From Pseudomonas sp. UBA1879 (GTDB taxonomy: Bacteria; Pseudomonadota; Gammaproteobacteria; Pseudomonadales; Pseudomonadaceae): 64,000 nucleotides of DNA. Location of the stretch: assembly GCF_002338065.1 (NCBI RefSeq), contig NZ_DDHJ01000001.1, positions 124,001 to 188,000 of the forward strand, written 5' to 3'. The notes under the pieces were generated by a model. It was not told the DNA's origin and made no database searches. It was given only the letters and a program-made list of their open reading frames with translations. This document shows, one piece after another, positions 16,457 through 25,766 of the stretch (its first letter is position 1; every line of letters begins with the position of its first letter). Position numbers and translations under genes: made by a program.

Positions 16457-18172
16457 ATGCGCATCGAATCACGCCAGTTGCCCGACACCTTGCCCTTTCT
16501 CGGTGACCTGCCGCCCTTGTTGACCCGTCTGTATGCCGCGCGCGGCGTGCTGTCGCAGGATGAACTGGACAAGGGATTGGCCAGGCTGATTCCGTACCAG
16601 CAGCTCAAGGGCATCGATGCTGCCGTGGACTTGCTGGTGACTGCGCTGCAACGACGTCAGCGCATTCTGATCGTCGGTGACTTTGATGCCGATGGCGCAA
16701 CGGCCAGCACGGTCGGGGTGTTGGGACTGCGGCTGCTGGGCGCGGCTCACGTCGATTATCTGGTGCCGAACCGCTTCGAATACGGCTATGGGTTAACCCC
16801 GGAAATCGTCAAGGTCGCCCTTGAGCGCCGGCCCGAGCTGTTGATGACCGTAGACAATGGCATCTCCAGCGTCGAGGGCGTGGCGGCCGCCAAAGCGGCG
16901 GGTCTGCAGGTGCTGGTGACTGACCACCATTTACCGGGACATGAACTGCCGGCTGCCGATGCCATCGTCAACCCGAATCAGCCTGGATGCACCTTCCCGA
17001 GTAAAGCCCTGGCGGGCGTTGGCGTCATCTTTTACGTGCTGATGGCCCTGCGCGCACGTTTGCGTGAATTGGGATGGTTCGAGGCCAACGGTCGCACTCA
17101 GCCGAACCTTGGCGAGCTGCTGGATCTGGTGGCGCTAGGCAGTGTGGCCGACGTGGTTCCACTGGACGCCAATAACCGCATCCTGGTGCATCAGGGGCTC
17201 ATGCGAATCCGCGCCGGTCGTGCGCGCCCAGGGTTGCGCGCGATTCTGGAAGTCGCTCGCCGCGATCCGTCGCGCATCACCTCCACAGACCTTGGCTTCA
17301 TTCTCGGACCGCGTTTGAACGCGGCAGGTCGCCTGGACGACATGAGCCTGGGCATCGAATGCCTGCTGTGCGAGGACGAAACCCTGGCGCGGGAAATGGC
17401 CGTGCAACTGGACGAGCTGAATCAGGACCGCAAGTCCATCGAACAGGGCATGCAGCGCGAAGCGCTGGCGCAGTTGAAGGACTTGCCTGTCGAGTCCATG
17501 CCGTTCGGGCTGTGTTTGTACGAAGCCGAGTGGCATCAGGGCGTGATCGGGATTCTCGCGTCGCGCCTTAAAGAACGCTATCACCGGCCCACCATAGCCT
17601 TCGCCAGTGCGGGGGAGGGTGTGTTGAAAGGCTCGGCGCGCTCAGTGCCGGGGTTTCACATTCGCGATGCGCTGGATGCCGTTGCCGCGAAGCATCCTGA
17701 GTTGATCAGCAAGTTTGGCGGTCATGCGATGGCGGCGGGTCTGTCGCTGCCGGCTGAAAATTTTCCGGCGTTTGCGGACGCGTTCGATGCTGAGGTGCGC
17801 CGTCAATTGACGGAAGAGGACCTAACGGGGCGGTTACTGTCTGATGGCACGCTGGCCGTCGAAGAGTTTCACCTCGAGCTGGCGCGCGCGCTGCGCAACG
17901 CCGGGCCTTGGGGCCAGCATTTTCCGGAGCCGTTGTTCCATGGCGTGTTTCAGTTGGTTGAGCAGCGGGTGGTGGGCGAGCGACACCTGAAAATGGTGCT
18001 CAAGACCGAATGCGGCAGCGTGAAGCTCGAGGGTATTGCGTTCAGTGTCGATCGTGATGTGTGGCCCAATCCGACCGTGCGTTGGGTCGAACTCGCCTAC
18101 AAGCTGGACCTCAACGAGTTTCGGGGCAACGAAACAGTGCAGCTCATGGTGGCGCACATCTCGCCGCGATGA
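16457..18172 (+). CDS. recJ: Single-stranded-DNA-specific exonuclease RecJ
   Basis: 571 residues. 5'-3' ssDNA exonuclease in RecF-pathway recombination and mismatch repair. DHH-family motifs in order: ILIVGDFDADGATAST (motif I, two metal-binding Asp), MTVDNGISS (II), VTDHHLPGH (III, DHH), VALGSVADVVPLDANNR (IV), then the DHHA1 domain with SARSVPGFHIRDALDAV and KFGGHAMAAGLSL, and the C-terminal OB fold. Start codon preceded by a modest purine-rich segment; N-terminus MRIESRQLPDTLPFLGDLPP fits the family. Confidence 0.97.
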   Translation: MRIESRQLPDTLPFLGDLPPLLTRLYAARGVLSQDELDKGLARLIPYQQLKGIDAAVDLLVTALQRRQRILIVGDFDADGATASTVGVLGLRLLGAAHVDYLVPNRFEYGYGLTPEIVKVALERRPELLMTVDNGISSVEGVAAAKAAGLQVLVTDHHLPGHELPAADAIVNPNQPGCTFPSKALAGVGVIFYVLMALRARLRELGWFEANGRTQPNLGELLDLVALGSVADVVPLDANNRILVHQGLMRIRAGRARPGLRAILEVARRDPSRITSTDLGFILGPRLNAAGRLDDMSLGIECLLCEDETLAREMAVQLDELNQDRKSIEQGMQREALAQLKDLPVESMPFGLCLYEAEWHQGVIGILASRLKERYHRPTIAFASAGEGVLKGSARSVPGFHIRDALDAVAAKHPELISKFGGHAMAAGLSLPAENFPAFADAFDAEVRRQLTEEDLTGRLLSDGTLAVEEFHLELARALRNAGPWGQHFPEPLFHGVFQLVEQRVVGERHLKMVLKTECGSVKLEGIAFSVDRDVWPNPTVRWVELAYKLDLNEFRGNETVQLMVAHISPR

Positions 18173-18271
18173 TTTCACGCGAAACAGCTGGAACCCCCGC
18201 TTCTTTCAGCTTGTCGACTAGGCTCTAGGTTCAGAACGACGGACCTTCCCATGCGACTTCGAGAGGTGCCC

Positions 18272-19378
18272 ATGAGCCTGCTGCTTGAACCTTTTACCCT
18301 GCGTCAACTGACCTTGCGCAACCGCATCGTGGTGTCGCCAATGTGTCAGTACTCCTGCAAAGACGGTCTGGCCAATGACTGGCACCTGGTCCACCTCGGC
18401 AGCCGAGCGGTGGGCGGTGCAGGGCTGATCTTCACTGAAGCCGCCGCCGTGACTGAGGACGGCCGTATCACCCCGGAAGACCTCGGGCTGTGGAACGACG
18501 AGCAGATCGAACCGCTGCAGCGCATTACCCGTTTCATTAACGCGCAGGGCGCCGTGGCCGGTATTCAGTTGGCCCACGCCGGACGCAAAGCCAGTACCTG
18601 GCGTCCTTGGCTGGGCAAGCAAGGCAGCATTCCGGTTGATCAAGGCGGTTGGACGCCTTGGGGACCGTCGAAGGTGGCATTCGATCCTAAACACACGCTG
18701 CCCACGCCGCTGGATGCCCAGCAGATCAAAGAGGTCATTGAAGCCTTCGTGGCAGCCGCTAAACGTGCATTGACGGCAGGTTTCAAAGTGGCAGAAATCC
18801 ATGCCGCCCATGGTTATCTGCTGCACCAGTTTTTGTCGCCAGTGAGTAACCAGCGGCAGGACGAATACGGCGGTTCGTTCGAGAATCGCATTCGTCTGAC
18901 ACTGGAAGTCACCGAGGCTGTCCGCGCAGTCTGGCCGCAGGAACTGCCGTTATTCGTTCGCGTGTCGGCCACCGATTGGGTGGAAGATGGCTGGAACCCG
19001 GATGAGACGGTCGAGTTGGCCAAGCGCTTGAAGACATTGGGTGTCGATCTGGTGGACGTGTCGTCGGGCGGGACCGCGGCGAATGCCGAGATTCCAGTGG
19101 GGCCTGGTTATCAAACGGCGTTCGCGGGCCGAGTGCGCGAGGAGTCGGGCATTGCCACAGGGACGGTCGGCATGATCACCGAGCCCTATCAAGCGGATAC
19201 GATTCTGCGCACGGGGCAGGCCGATTTGATCCTGTTGGCCCGTGAGTTGTTGCGTGATCCTTATTGGCCGTTGCACGCCGATGATGATCTGGGCGGCCGC
19301 CAAGCGGTCTGGCCTGCGCAGTACCAGCGCGCGACGCATCGGGATCAGCCGATTCACGAGTCGGATTTGCGGGATTGA
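18272..19378 (+). CDS. Old Yellow Enzyme family NADH:flavin oxidoreductase (XenA/YqjM-like)
   Basis: 368 residues, FMN-binding TIM barrel. Signatures: SPMCQYSCKDGLANDWHLVH (the Cys that tunes the flavin in the XenA/YqjM class), IQLAHAGRKAS (ligand-binding His and FMN-contacting Arg), HAAHGYLLHQFLSPVSNQR, and the C-terminal GQADLILLARELLRDPYWPL. Members reduce the C=C bond of enones, maleimides, nitro-compounds or nitrate esters, often in electrophile defence; the physiological substrate is unknown. Start at 18272 follows AGAGGTG; an in-frame Met seven codons upstream is less well placed. Followed by a tandem repeat array. Confidence 0.92.
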   Translation: MSLLLEPFTLRQLTLRNRIVVSPMCQYSCKDGLANDWHLVHLGSRAVGGAGLIFTEAAAVTEDGRITPEDLGLWNDEQIEPLQRITRFINAQGAVAGIQLAHAGRKASTWRPWLGKQGSIPVDQGGWTPWGPSKVAFDPKHTLPTPLDAQQIKEVIEAFVAAAKRALTAGFKVAEIHAAHGYLLHQFLSPVSNQRQDEYGGSFENRIRLTLEVTEAVRAVWPQELPLFVRVSATDWVEDGWNPDETVELAKRLKTLGVDLVDVSSGGTAANAEIPVGPGYQTAFAGRVREESGIATGTVGMITEPYQADTILRTGQADLILLARELLRDPYWPLHADDDLGGRQAVWPAQYQRATHRDQPIHESDLRD

Positions 19379-19419
19379 TCGCGGCCTTAAGGTAAAGCGT
19401 TCTGCATCAAGACCAGATG

Positions 19420-19998
19420 GCAGTGATGACAGTAGGTCAGACAGTTCAACTGTGTATGACTTACCGCCTCGCTGCCGTCGTCCCTCCGGCGTCTCCTACG
19501 GGTTCGGCGTTGTACGTGGGGTTTCTGGCTGGCGTGAGTTTCTACTCGGGCGTTGGCAGGGTTGGGTCAACGATGCACCTGATCATCGCATCCAAGTACG
19601 CCGCAAAATCTTGTAGGAGCAGCCGGAGGAACGACGGCAGCGATCACAGTGGGTCAGGCAGCTCAACTGTGTATGACCTACCGCCTCGCTGCCGTCGTCC
19701 CTCCGGCGTCTCCTACGGGTTCGGCGTTGTACGTGGGGTTTCTGGCTGGCGTGGGTTTCTACGTGGGCGTTGGCAGGGTTGGGACAACGATGCACCGGTG
19801 ATCATCGCATCCAAGTACGCCGCAAAATCTTGTAGGAGCAGCCGGAGGAACGACGGCCGCGATGACGGTGGTTCAGGCAGCTCAAATGACCTACCGCTTC
19901 GCTGCGGTCGTCCCTGCGGCGTCTCCTACGGGTGCTGCGTTGTACGTGGGGTTTCTGGCTGGCGTGGGTTTCTACTCGGCGTTGGCAGGGTCGGGTCA
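19420..19998. repeat. Tandem repeat array, ~217-bp period, about 2.7 copies
   Basis: Landmark ACCGCCTCGCTGCCGTCGT occurs at 19463 and 19680 and, diverged, at 19893; landmark TTGTAGGAGCAGCCGGAGGA occurs at 19611 and 19830. Each unit is a ~105-bp palindrome (arms containing CCGGAGGAACGACGGC and GCCGTCGTCCCTCCGG) plus a ~110-bp spacer with GGGGTTTCTGGCTGGCGTG. The unit end GGGTCAA coincides with the stop codon of the leftward kinase gene (19996-19998). No coding potential is evident: the period is not a fixed multiple of three and the translations have no family resemblance. Confidence 0.85.
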
Positions 19999-22062
19999 AT
20001 AATCGAGCAGCTCCTTTACCCTTTCGCTAAGCGCAGGAATCGAAAACGGTTTGGTGAGGACGTGCATCCCTGGTTCCAGTCGTCCATGTCCGAGTGCAGC
20101 GGTTTCGGCGTAACCGGTCACGAACAGGACTTTCAGGCCTGGGCGAAGGGCGCGGGCGGCGTCCGCCAGTTGGCGGCCGTTCATGCCGCCGGGGAGGCCG
20201 ACGTCTGAGATGAGGAGGTCGATGGTCTGCGGTGACTGGAGGATTGCCAGCGCAGCGGCGCCCATGTCGGCTTCCAGCACGCGGTAGCCAAGGTCGGTCA
20301 ACACCTCCGCCATGAAGGTTCTGACCGAATGCTCATCGTCTACCACCAGCACGGTTTCGCCGCCCGCCGAGGGGCCGAGGGGTTGCTCCGGCAGGGCCGC
20401 CTCGGGCTCGAACGCGAGGGTGTTGTCCTGAACCGGCAAGTAAATGCACACCTGTGTGCCTTTCCCAATGATGGATGTGATCTGCACACCGCCCCCCGAC
20501 TGGCGGGCGAAGCCGTAAATCATCGAGAGTCCCAGGCCGGTACCCATGCCGATGGGCTTGGTGGTGAAGAACGGATCGAAGGCGCGCTCCAACACTTCAG
20601 CGGTCATCCCGGTGCCGTTGTCGCTGACGCACAGGGTCACGTAGCGGCCTTCCAGCAGTTCCAGGTCAGCGGCTTCGGCGGCGCCAAGGGTTGTGTTGCC
20701 AGTCTCGATCAACAATTGGCCGCCATCAGGCATCGCATCCCGGGCGTTAAGGCACAGGTTGAGCAGAGCGTTTTCCAGCTGATGAGCGTCTACCAACGTG
20801 GCCCACAAACCCGGCGTTCCCATGACGTCCATGGCGATGGCGGGGCCGACCGTGCGTCGAATCAGCTCAGCCAGCCCTTCGACCAGACGATCGACGTCAG
20901 TGGGTTTGGGGTCGAGGGTCTGTCGCCGGGAGAACGCCAGCAACCGATGGGTGAGCGCTGCCGCTCGACGGGTCCCTTCCAGCGCGGCATTGATGTGGCG
21001 CTCCAGGTTGTCGATGCGGCCTTTGGCGACGCGGTCTTTCAACAGCTCGATATTGCCGCTGACGCCCATCAGCAGATTATTGAAGTCGTGGGCCAAGCCG
21101 CCGGTCAGTTGGCCCACCGCCTCCATTTTCTGGGATTGACGCAGGGCGTCCTCCGCCACGCGCAACGCCTCGGCCTGCTGTTTTTCAGCGGTGATGTTCC
21201 GCGCGCTGCAATACAGTTTGCCGCCTTCCGGGACCGCCACCCACGACAGCCAGCGGTAGCCGCCATCCTTGCGTCGGTAACGGTTTTCCAGGTTCAGCAC
21301 CGGGTGGTTGCGCCCGAGCGCATTGAACGCTTCTTGGCTGCGCAACGCATCTTCGGGATGAATCAGGTCGGCGAAGGCGAAACGCGACAGCTCGTCGTCA
21401 GTCCAGCCCAGCACCAGTCGCCAGGCCGGGTTGGTGGTCTCGAAGTGCAGATCAGCAGTCATGACCGACAACAGGTCAGGGCTCACTTGCCAGGTCAGGC
21501 CGCGCTCATGGGCGCGTTCTACCACCCTGCGTTCGAGGTCGGCAATCAGGTCGAGTCGACGCTGCTCGCTGGCACGCAACGCGCGTTGGTCCAGCACGCG
21601 GCGGGTGGTCTCGTTAGTCACGCAGAAGAGACCCACCACCTGGTTGTATTCATCGATCAGTGGCGAGAACGAAAACGACCACCAGGTGCGCTCGATCGTG
21701 CCGAAACGGGCCATGGTCAGTGGCAAGTCTTCACAATGGTACGGCTGGCCGGCCATGGCCTGTTCCGCATAGGGTTCGACCTGATCCCACACGTCCGACC
21801 ACAGCTCGGACACGCGCGCACCTAGGGCCGTATCCAGGCGCGGGCCAAGGATCGGGGCGTAGGCGTCGTTATGAAAGAACAGCAGATCCGCGCCCCAAAG
21901 CAGGTACATCGACTCGGGGCAGTTGAGGATCAGATTGAGATGAATCTTCAGCGCCGCTGGCCATTGCTCGATCGGGCCAAGAGACGTCGCGGCCCAGTCC
22001 ATGCCAGCGATCTTGCGGCCTGCCTCACTGTCGCCTGCGGGAAAGCGGGGATATCGGGTCAA
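19996..22062 (-). CDS. Soluble hybrid sensor histidine kinase (PAS-PAS-HisKA-HATPase-REC)
   Basis: 688 residues, no transmembrane segment. A PAS-like N-terminal sensor (DWAATSLGPIEQWPAALKIH) and a second PAS/PAC (~200-300, DLLSVMTADLHFETTNPAWR) precede HisKA with phospho-His in GGLAHDFNNLLMGVSGN, HATPase with NARDAMPDGG, VSDNGTGM and GTGLGLSMIYGFARQSGG, and a C-terminal receiver with TVLVVDDEHSVRTFMAEVL and acceptor Asp in LLISDVGLPGGMNG. Such enzymes autophosphorylate and pass phosphate to the fused receiver; no DNA-binding partner or HPt gene is nearby, so the output is unknown. The N-terminal PAS resembles light/redox-type photoreceptor kinases, but no chromophore cysteine was recognised. 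The stop codon lies inside the last repeat unit of the adjacent array. Confidence 0.9.
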   Translation of the reverse strand: MTRYPRFPAGDSEAGRKIAGMDWAATSLGPIEQWPAALKIHLNLILNCPESMYLLWGADLLFFHNDAYAPILGPRLDTALGARVSELWSDVWDQVEPYAEQAMAGQPYHCEDLPLTMARFGTIERTWWSFSFSPLIDEYNQVVGLFCVTNETTRRVLDQRALRASEQRRLDLIADLERRVVERAHERGLTWQVSPDLLSVMTADLHFETTNPAWRLVLGWTDDELSRFAFADLIHPEDALRSQEAFNALGRNHPVLNLENRYRRKDGGYRWLSWVAVPEGGKLYCSARNITAEKQQAEALRVAEDALRQSQKMEAVGQLTGGLAHDFNNLLMGVSGNIELLKDRVAKGRIDNLERHINAALEGTRRAAALTHRLLAFSRRQTLDPKPTDVDRLVEGLAELIRRTVGPAIAMDVMGTPGLWATLVDAHQLENALLNLCLNARDAMPDGGQLLIETGNTTLGAAEAADLELLEGRYVTLCVSDNGTGMTAEVLERAFDPFFTTKPIGMGTGLGLSMIYGFARQSGGGVQITSIIGKGTQVCIYLPVQDNTLAFEPEAALPEQPLGPSAGGETVLVVDDEHSVRTFMAEVLTDLGYRVLEADMGAAALAILQSPQTIDLLISDVGLPGGMNGRQLADAARALRPGLKVLFVTGYAETAALGHGRLEPGMHVLTKPFSIPALSERVKELLDY

Positions 22063-22372
22063 TGAGGCAAGCTCCAGTCAGGTGAAATCAGGGCACGTAG
22101 CCGGACTGGAAGTCCATACCCTTCCTATCCGAGTGAAGGGTGTTTGAGTGAGAAAGGGAGATTTTCGATATTTGAACGAATATCCGTCAGCGCCCCTGTC
22201 GACTCAAAGCAACGTCTAGGGTGTTGACCTTCCGCGCGCGCAGGGGTTGCGTGTTTCTGCCGCATTTCAACCAGCTTGAAATGGCCCGGCACAGCAACCC
22301 GGCTCACCGGTGACGTCGTTGCGATTATCACCGCTGGTGAGCCGGGCGGTTGTCACTGTCTGCCCGAACGCC
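22063..22372. other. 310-bp intergenic region with three dyads
   Basis: Between the start of the kinase gene and the stop of patD. Dyads seen: GATATT-6-AATATC (22167-22184), CATTTCAA-5-TTGAAATG (22263-22283, perfect 8-bp arms) and CCCGGCTCACC-27-GGTGAGCCGGG (22298-22346, perfect 11-bp arms). The last lies 27 bases after patD and probably acts as its terminator or mRNA end, although no T tract follows. The first could be an operator for the kinase gene. No gene seen. Confidence 0.5.
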
Positions 22373-23797
22373 TCAGTGCTTGAACATGACATGTCGCACA
22401 GTGGTGTAGTCCTCCAGCCCATACATCGACAGGTCTTTCCCATAGCCGGAAAGTTTCTGGCCACCGTGGGGCATTTCGCTGATGAGCATGAAATGGGTGT
22501 TGACCCACGTGCAGCCATATTGCAGACGTGCCGAAAGGCGGTGGGCGCGGCCAACGTCCTGGGTCCAGACCGAAGACGCCAGGCCGTAATCCGAGTCGTT
22601 GGCCCAGGCCAGCACTTGGGCTTCGTCGTCGAACGACGTCACGGACACCACCGGCCCGAACACTTCGCGACGGACGATTTCGTCATCTTGCTGGGCGTCG
22701 GCGATGACGGTGGGTTGGAAGAAGAAGCCGTTGCCTTCGATGGCTTTGCCGCCGGTAACCAGCCGCGTGTGGGACTGGGCGACTGCACGTTCGACAAAGC
22801 CGGTCACCCGGTCGCGGTGCTGGGCGGTGATCAGCGGGCCGAGTTCGGTGTCCGGGTCATTCTGCTGACCGACCTTGAGGGTGCTGACCGCTTCGCCCAG
22901 CTTCTGAACGAATGTTTCGTAGATGCCTTTCTGTGCGTAGATGCGGCATGCGGCGGTGCAGTCCTGCCCGGCATTGTAGAAGCCGAACGTGCGAATGCCC
23001 TCGACCGCCGCGTCGATGTCGGCGTCGTCGAAGATGATCACCGGCGCTTTGCCGCCCAGTTCCATGTGGGTGCGTTTGACGCTGTCGGCGGTGCTGGAAA
23101 TGATGTGCGAACCCGTGGCCACTGAGCCGGTCAGCGAGACCATGCGCACCTTCGGATGGCTGACCAGCGGATTGCCGACGGTCTGGCCGCGGCCAAATAC
23201 CAGGTTCAGTACGCCGGCCGGGAAGATGTCGTTGGCGAGTTCGACCAGGCGCAGCGCGGTCAGCGGCGTTTGCTCGGACGGTTTCAGCACTACGGTATTG
23301 CCTGCGGCGAGGGCGGGGGCGATTTTCCAGGCGACCATCATCAGCGGGTAGTTCCACGGCGCGATGGAGGCGACGACGCCCACCGGGTCGCGACGGATCA
23401 TCGAGGTGTGGCCCGGGAGGTATTCCCCCGCTGCCGAACCGCTCATGCAGCGGCTGGCGCCGGCAAAGAAACGGAACACGTCGGCGATCGCTGGCAACTC
23501 ATCGTTCAGCGCCGCGTGATACGGCTTGCCGCAGTTGTCCGATTCGAGCCTGGCCAGTTCTTCAGCGTGGGCGTCGATGGCGTCCGCCAGTTTCAACAGC
23601 AGCAGCGAACGGTCCTTCGGCGCGGTCTGGGACCAACTCTCAAACGCGGCGTCGGCGGCGCGCACGGCGGTGTCGACCTGGCCTTCGGACGCTTCGTTGA
23701 TCTCCACCAGCACGCGACCCAACGCGGGGTTGAAAACAGGCTGCGCGGGACCTTCACCGGCGACCAGATGGCCATTGATCAGCAGTTTGGTTTGCAT
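22373..23797 (-). CDS. patD: Gamma-aminobutyraldehyde dehydrogenase
   Basis: 474 residues, NAD-dependent aldehyde dehydrogenase. The sequence follows E. coli PatD (YdcW) almost end to end from memory: MQTKLLINGHLVAGEGPAQP, FFAGASRCMSGSAAGEYLPG, IAPWNYPLMMVAWKIAPALA, THMELGGKAPVIIFDDADID (general base Glu), YNAGQDCTAACRIYAQKGIY (catalytic Cys) and MPHGGQKLSGYGKDLSMYGL. It oxidises 4-aminobutyraldehyde from putrescine to GABA. It is the last gene of the leftward ydcSTUV-patD cluster, separated from ydcV by a long palindrome (198-bp gap). Confidence 0.93.
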   Translation of the reverse strand: MQTKLLINGHLVAGEGPAQPVFNPALGRVLVEINEASEGQVDTAVRAADAAFESWSQTAPKDRSLLLLKLADAIDAHAEELARLESDNCGKPYHAALNDELPAIADVFRFFAGASRCMSGSAAGEYLPGHTSMIRRDPVGVVASIAPWNYPLMMVAWKIAPALAAGNTVVLKPSEQTPLTALRLVELANDIFPAGVLNLVFGRGQTVGNPLVSHPKVRMVSLTGSVATGSHIISSTADSVKRTHMELGGKAPVIIFDDADIDAAVEGIRTFGFYNAGQDCTAACRIYAQKGIYETFVQKLGEAVSTLKVGQQNDPDTELGPLITAQHRDRVTGFVERAVAQSHTRLVTGGKAIEGNGFFFQPTVIADAQQDDEIVRREVFGPVVSVTSFDDEAQVLAWANDSDYGLASSVWTQDVGRAHRLSARLQYGCTWVNTHFMLISEMPHGGQKLSGYGKDLSMYGLEDYTTVRHVMFKH

Positions 23798-23823
23798 GGT
23801 TTTCTCCTGAATGACTCAGTCTG

Positions 23824-23957
23824 TGTAGGAGCGTGGCTTGTCCCGCGATCTGCCGGGAACCGGCAGCAAATCGGTCAATGTGGTGTGTCAGACGGATCTG
23901 ATCATTCCGATTTACGACTGCTGCGCAGCCGATCGCGGGACAAGCCACGCTCCTACA
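23824..23957. repeat. Long REP palindrome, GTAGGAGCGTGGC family
   Basis: Perfect 27-base arms starting TGTAGGAGCGTGGCTTGTCC at 23824 and ending at 23957 with the reverse complement, enclosing ~80 bases. It lies between ydcV and patD. A near copy sits at 41738-41870, and a variant with GCGCGCTTGCCCGCG at 44545-44634. Confidence 0.88.
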
Positions 23958-23994
23958 GGGGGTCTGTATTTCAGGCCGGTTCGGCCACTCGATC

Positions 23995-24825
23995 CTATTT
24001 CCCACCACTCCCCGCCACGCTTTCACCACCCCGGGTCAGGTAATACGCCCCAAGGATCGGCAGCATCGTGACCATCATCACCAGCATCGCGACGACGTTG
24101 GTCACCGGCACGTCGCGGGGGCGGCTGAGCTGGTTGAGCAGCCAGATCGGCAACGTGCGTTCATGACCTGCGGTAAAGGTGGTGACGATGATTTCGTCGA
24201 ACGACAATGCAAACGCCAGCATTCCGCCCGCCAGCAACGCCGAGCCAAGGTTCGGCAGGATGATGTAGCGAAAGGTCTGCCACCCGTCGGCGCCCAGGTC
24301 CATCGACGCTTCGATCAGGCTCTGGGACGTGCGGCGCAGGCGGGCAATGACGTTGTTGTAGACGATCACCACGCAGAAGGTCGCGTGGCCGACGATGATC
24401 GTGAACATCCCCGGCTCGATCCCCAGCGATTTGAACGCCGAGAGCAAGGCCAGGCCGGTGATAATGCCGGGCAGGGCAATGGGCAGAATGAGCATCAGCG
24501 AAATGCCGTCCTTGCCGAAGAAGTCCCGCCGATACAACGCTGCCGCGGCCAGCGTGCCCAACACCAGAGCGATCAGCGTCGCAACGCAGGCGATCTGCAA
24601 CGACAGCTTGATCGATTCCAACACATCAGGCCGCGAGAACGCCACGCTGAACCACTTCAGGGTGAAGCCCTGAGGCGGAAAACTGAACGCGGCGTCCTGG
24701 GTGTTAAACGCGTAGACAACGATGATCAGGATCGGAAAGTGCAGAAACACCAGCCCGCCCCAGGCCGCAATCTTCAGACCCCAAGAGGCGTGATCCCCGT
24801 GTGTGATGACAGGCTCAGAGCGCAT
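23995..24825 (-). CDS. ydcV: ABC transporter permease YdcV
   Basis: 276 residues, six predicted helices, PotC-type permease (BPD_transp_1). Starts near GLKIAAWGGLVFLHFPILII; the EAA loop appears as EASMDLGADGWQTFRYIILP; SFDEIIVTTFTAGHERTLPI is typical of the YdcV/PotC branch. With YdcU it forms the membrane channel of a putative putrescine/polyamine-type uptake system. Its start overlaps the end of ydcU by 11 bases, so the two are translationally coupled. Confidence 0.92.
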   Translation of the reverse strand: MRSEPVITHGDHASWGLKIAAWGGLVFLHFPILIIVVYAFNTQDAAFSFPPQGFTLKWFSVAFSRPDVLESIKLSLQIACVATLIALVLGTLAAAALYRRDFFGKDGISLMLILPIALPGIITGLALLSAFKSLGIEPGMFTIIVGHATFCVVIVYNNVIARLRRTSQSLIEASMDLGADGWQTFRYIILPNLGSALLAGGMLAFALSFDEIIVTTFTAGHERTLPIWLLNQLSRPRDVPVTNVVAMLVMMVTMLPILGAYYLTRGGESVAGSGGK

Positions 24826-25765
24826 CGAAGGCCCCCAGTCGTTTGACGATGGACAGGTAAAGGGCGATCAACACGATGGGCACCAGCGTGAACGCGGCGG
24901 CCATGGGCATGTTGCCGATGGCCCCTTGCTGGGCGTAGACCATGCTGCCGATGAAGTAGCCAGGCGGGCCGATCAGCTGCGGCACGATGAAGTCGCCCAG
25001 TGTCAGCGAAAAGGTAAAGATCGAACCCGCCGCGATGCCCGGCACCGACAGCGGCAGAATCACCTGGAAGAAGGTCTGCCGAGGCGTGGCGCCCAAGTCG
25101 GCCGAAGCCTGCAGCAGCGAAGGCGGCAAGCGTTCGAGGGAGGCTTGAATCGGCAGGATCATGAACGGTAGCCAGATGTACACGAACACCAGAAAACGCC
25201 CCAGATGAGACGTCGACAAAGTGCTGCCACCGACGCCGGGAATGCCCAGGATCGCCTGCAACAGCGGCGCCAGCCCCAGGTGCTGGACGAACCACTGCGC
25301 CACACCGCCTTTGGCCAGCAGCAGCGTCCACGCATAGGCCTTGACGATGTAGCTGGCCCACATCGGCATCATCACGGCGATGTAGAAAAACGCTTTGGTC
25401 TTGCCCGAGGTATAACGCGCCATGTAATAAGCGATGGGAAAGGCGACCACCGCGCTGGCGATGGACACCGCGATGGCCATGGTCAGGGTGCGCTGGATCA
25501 CGTCAAAGTTGGCGGGGTTGGATAGCGCTGCAAAGTTGGTCAGCGTCAGGTCCGGCGTGACCGACATGCTGAAGTCATCGAAGGTGTAGAACCCTTGCCA
25601 CAGCAGCCCCAGCAGCGAGCCGAGGTAAATCGCGCCGAACCACAGCAGCGGCGGGATCAACAGCAGCGACAGGTACAGGTTCGGCCGCCGATAGAGCAGA
25701 TTGGACAAGCGCCGCGAGAGCGACTGCCCCGGTATCGGCGCGGATTGGGCGAGCGTCTGGCTCAT
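24815..25765 (-). CDS. ydcU: ABC transporter permease YdcU
   Basis: 316 residues, six predicted helices after a ~30-residue cytoplasmic N-terminus; PotB-type permease. LYLSLLLIPPLLWFGAIYLG is helix 1 and the EAA loop appears as QASADLGATPRQTFFQVILP. Partner of YdcV and of the ATPase YdcT, whose stop codon ends one base before this start, so the three genes are translated together. Confidence 0.92.
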   Translation of the reverse strand: MSQTLAQSAPIPGQSLSRRLSNLLYRRPNLYLSLLLIPPLLWFGAIYLGSLLGLLWQGFYTFDDFSMSVTPDLTLTNFAALSNPANFDVIQRTLTMAIAVSIASAVVAFPIAYYMARYTSGKTKAFFYIAVMMPMWASYIVKAYAWTLLLAKGGVAQWFVQHLGLAPLLQAILGIPGVGGSTLSTSHLGRFLVFVYIWLPFMILPIQASLERLPPSLLQASADLGATPRQTFFQVILPLSVPGIAAGSIFTFSLTLGDFIVPQLIGPPGYFIGSMVYAQQGAIGNMPMAAAFTLVPIVLIALYLSIVKRLGAFDAL

Positions 25766-25766
25766 T

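Noticed and set aside
19417..20208. Open frame over the 217-bp repeats and into the kinase gene
   Set aside because: Consists of repeat sequence translated in shifting frames, then antisense of the receiver domain; no start signal or family.
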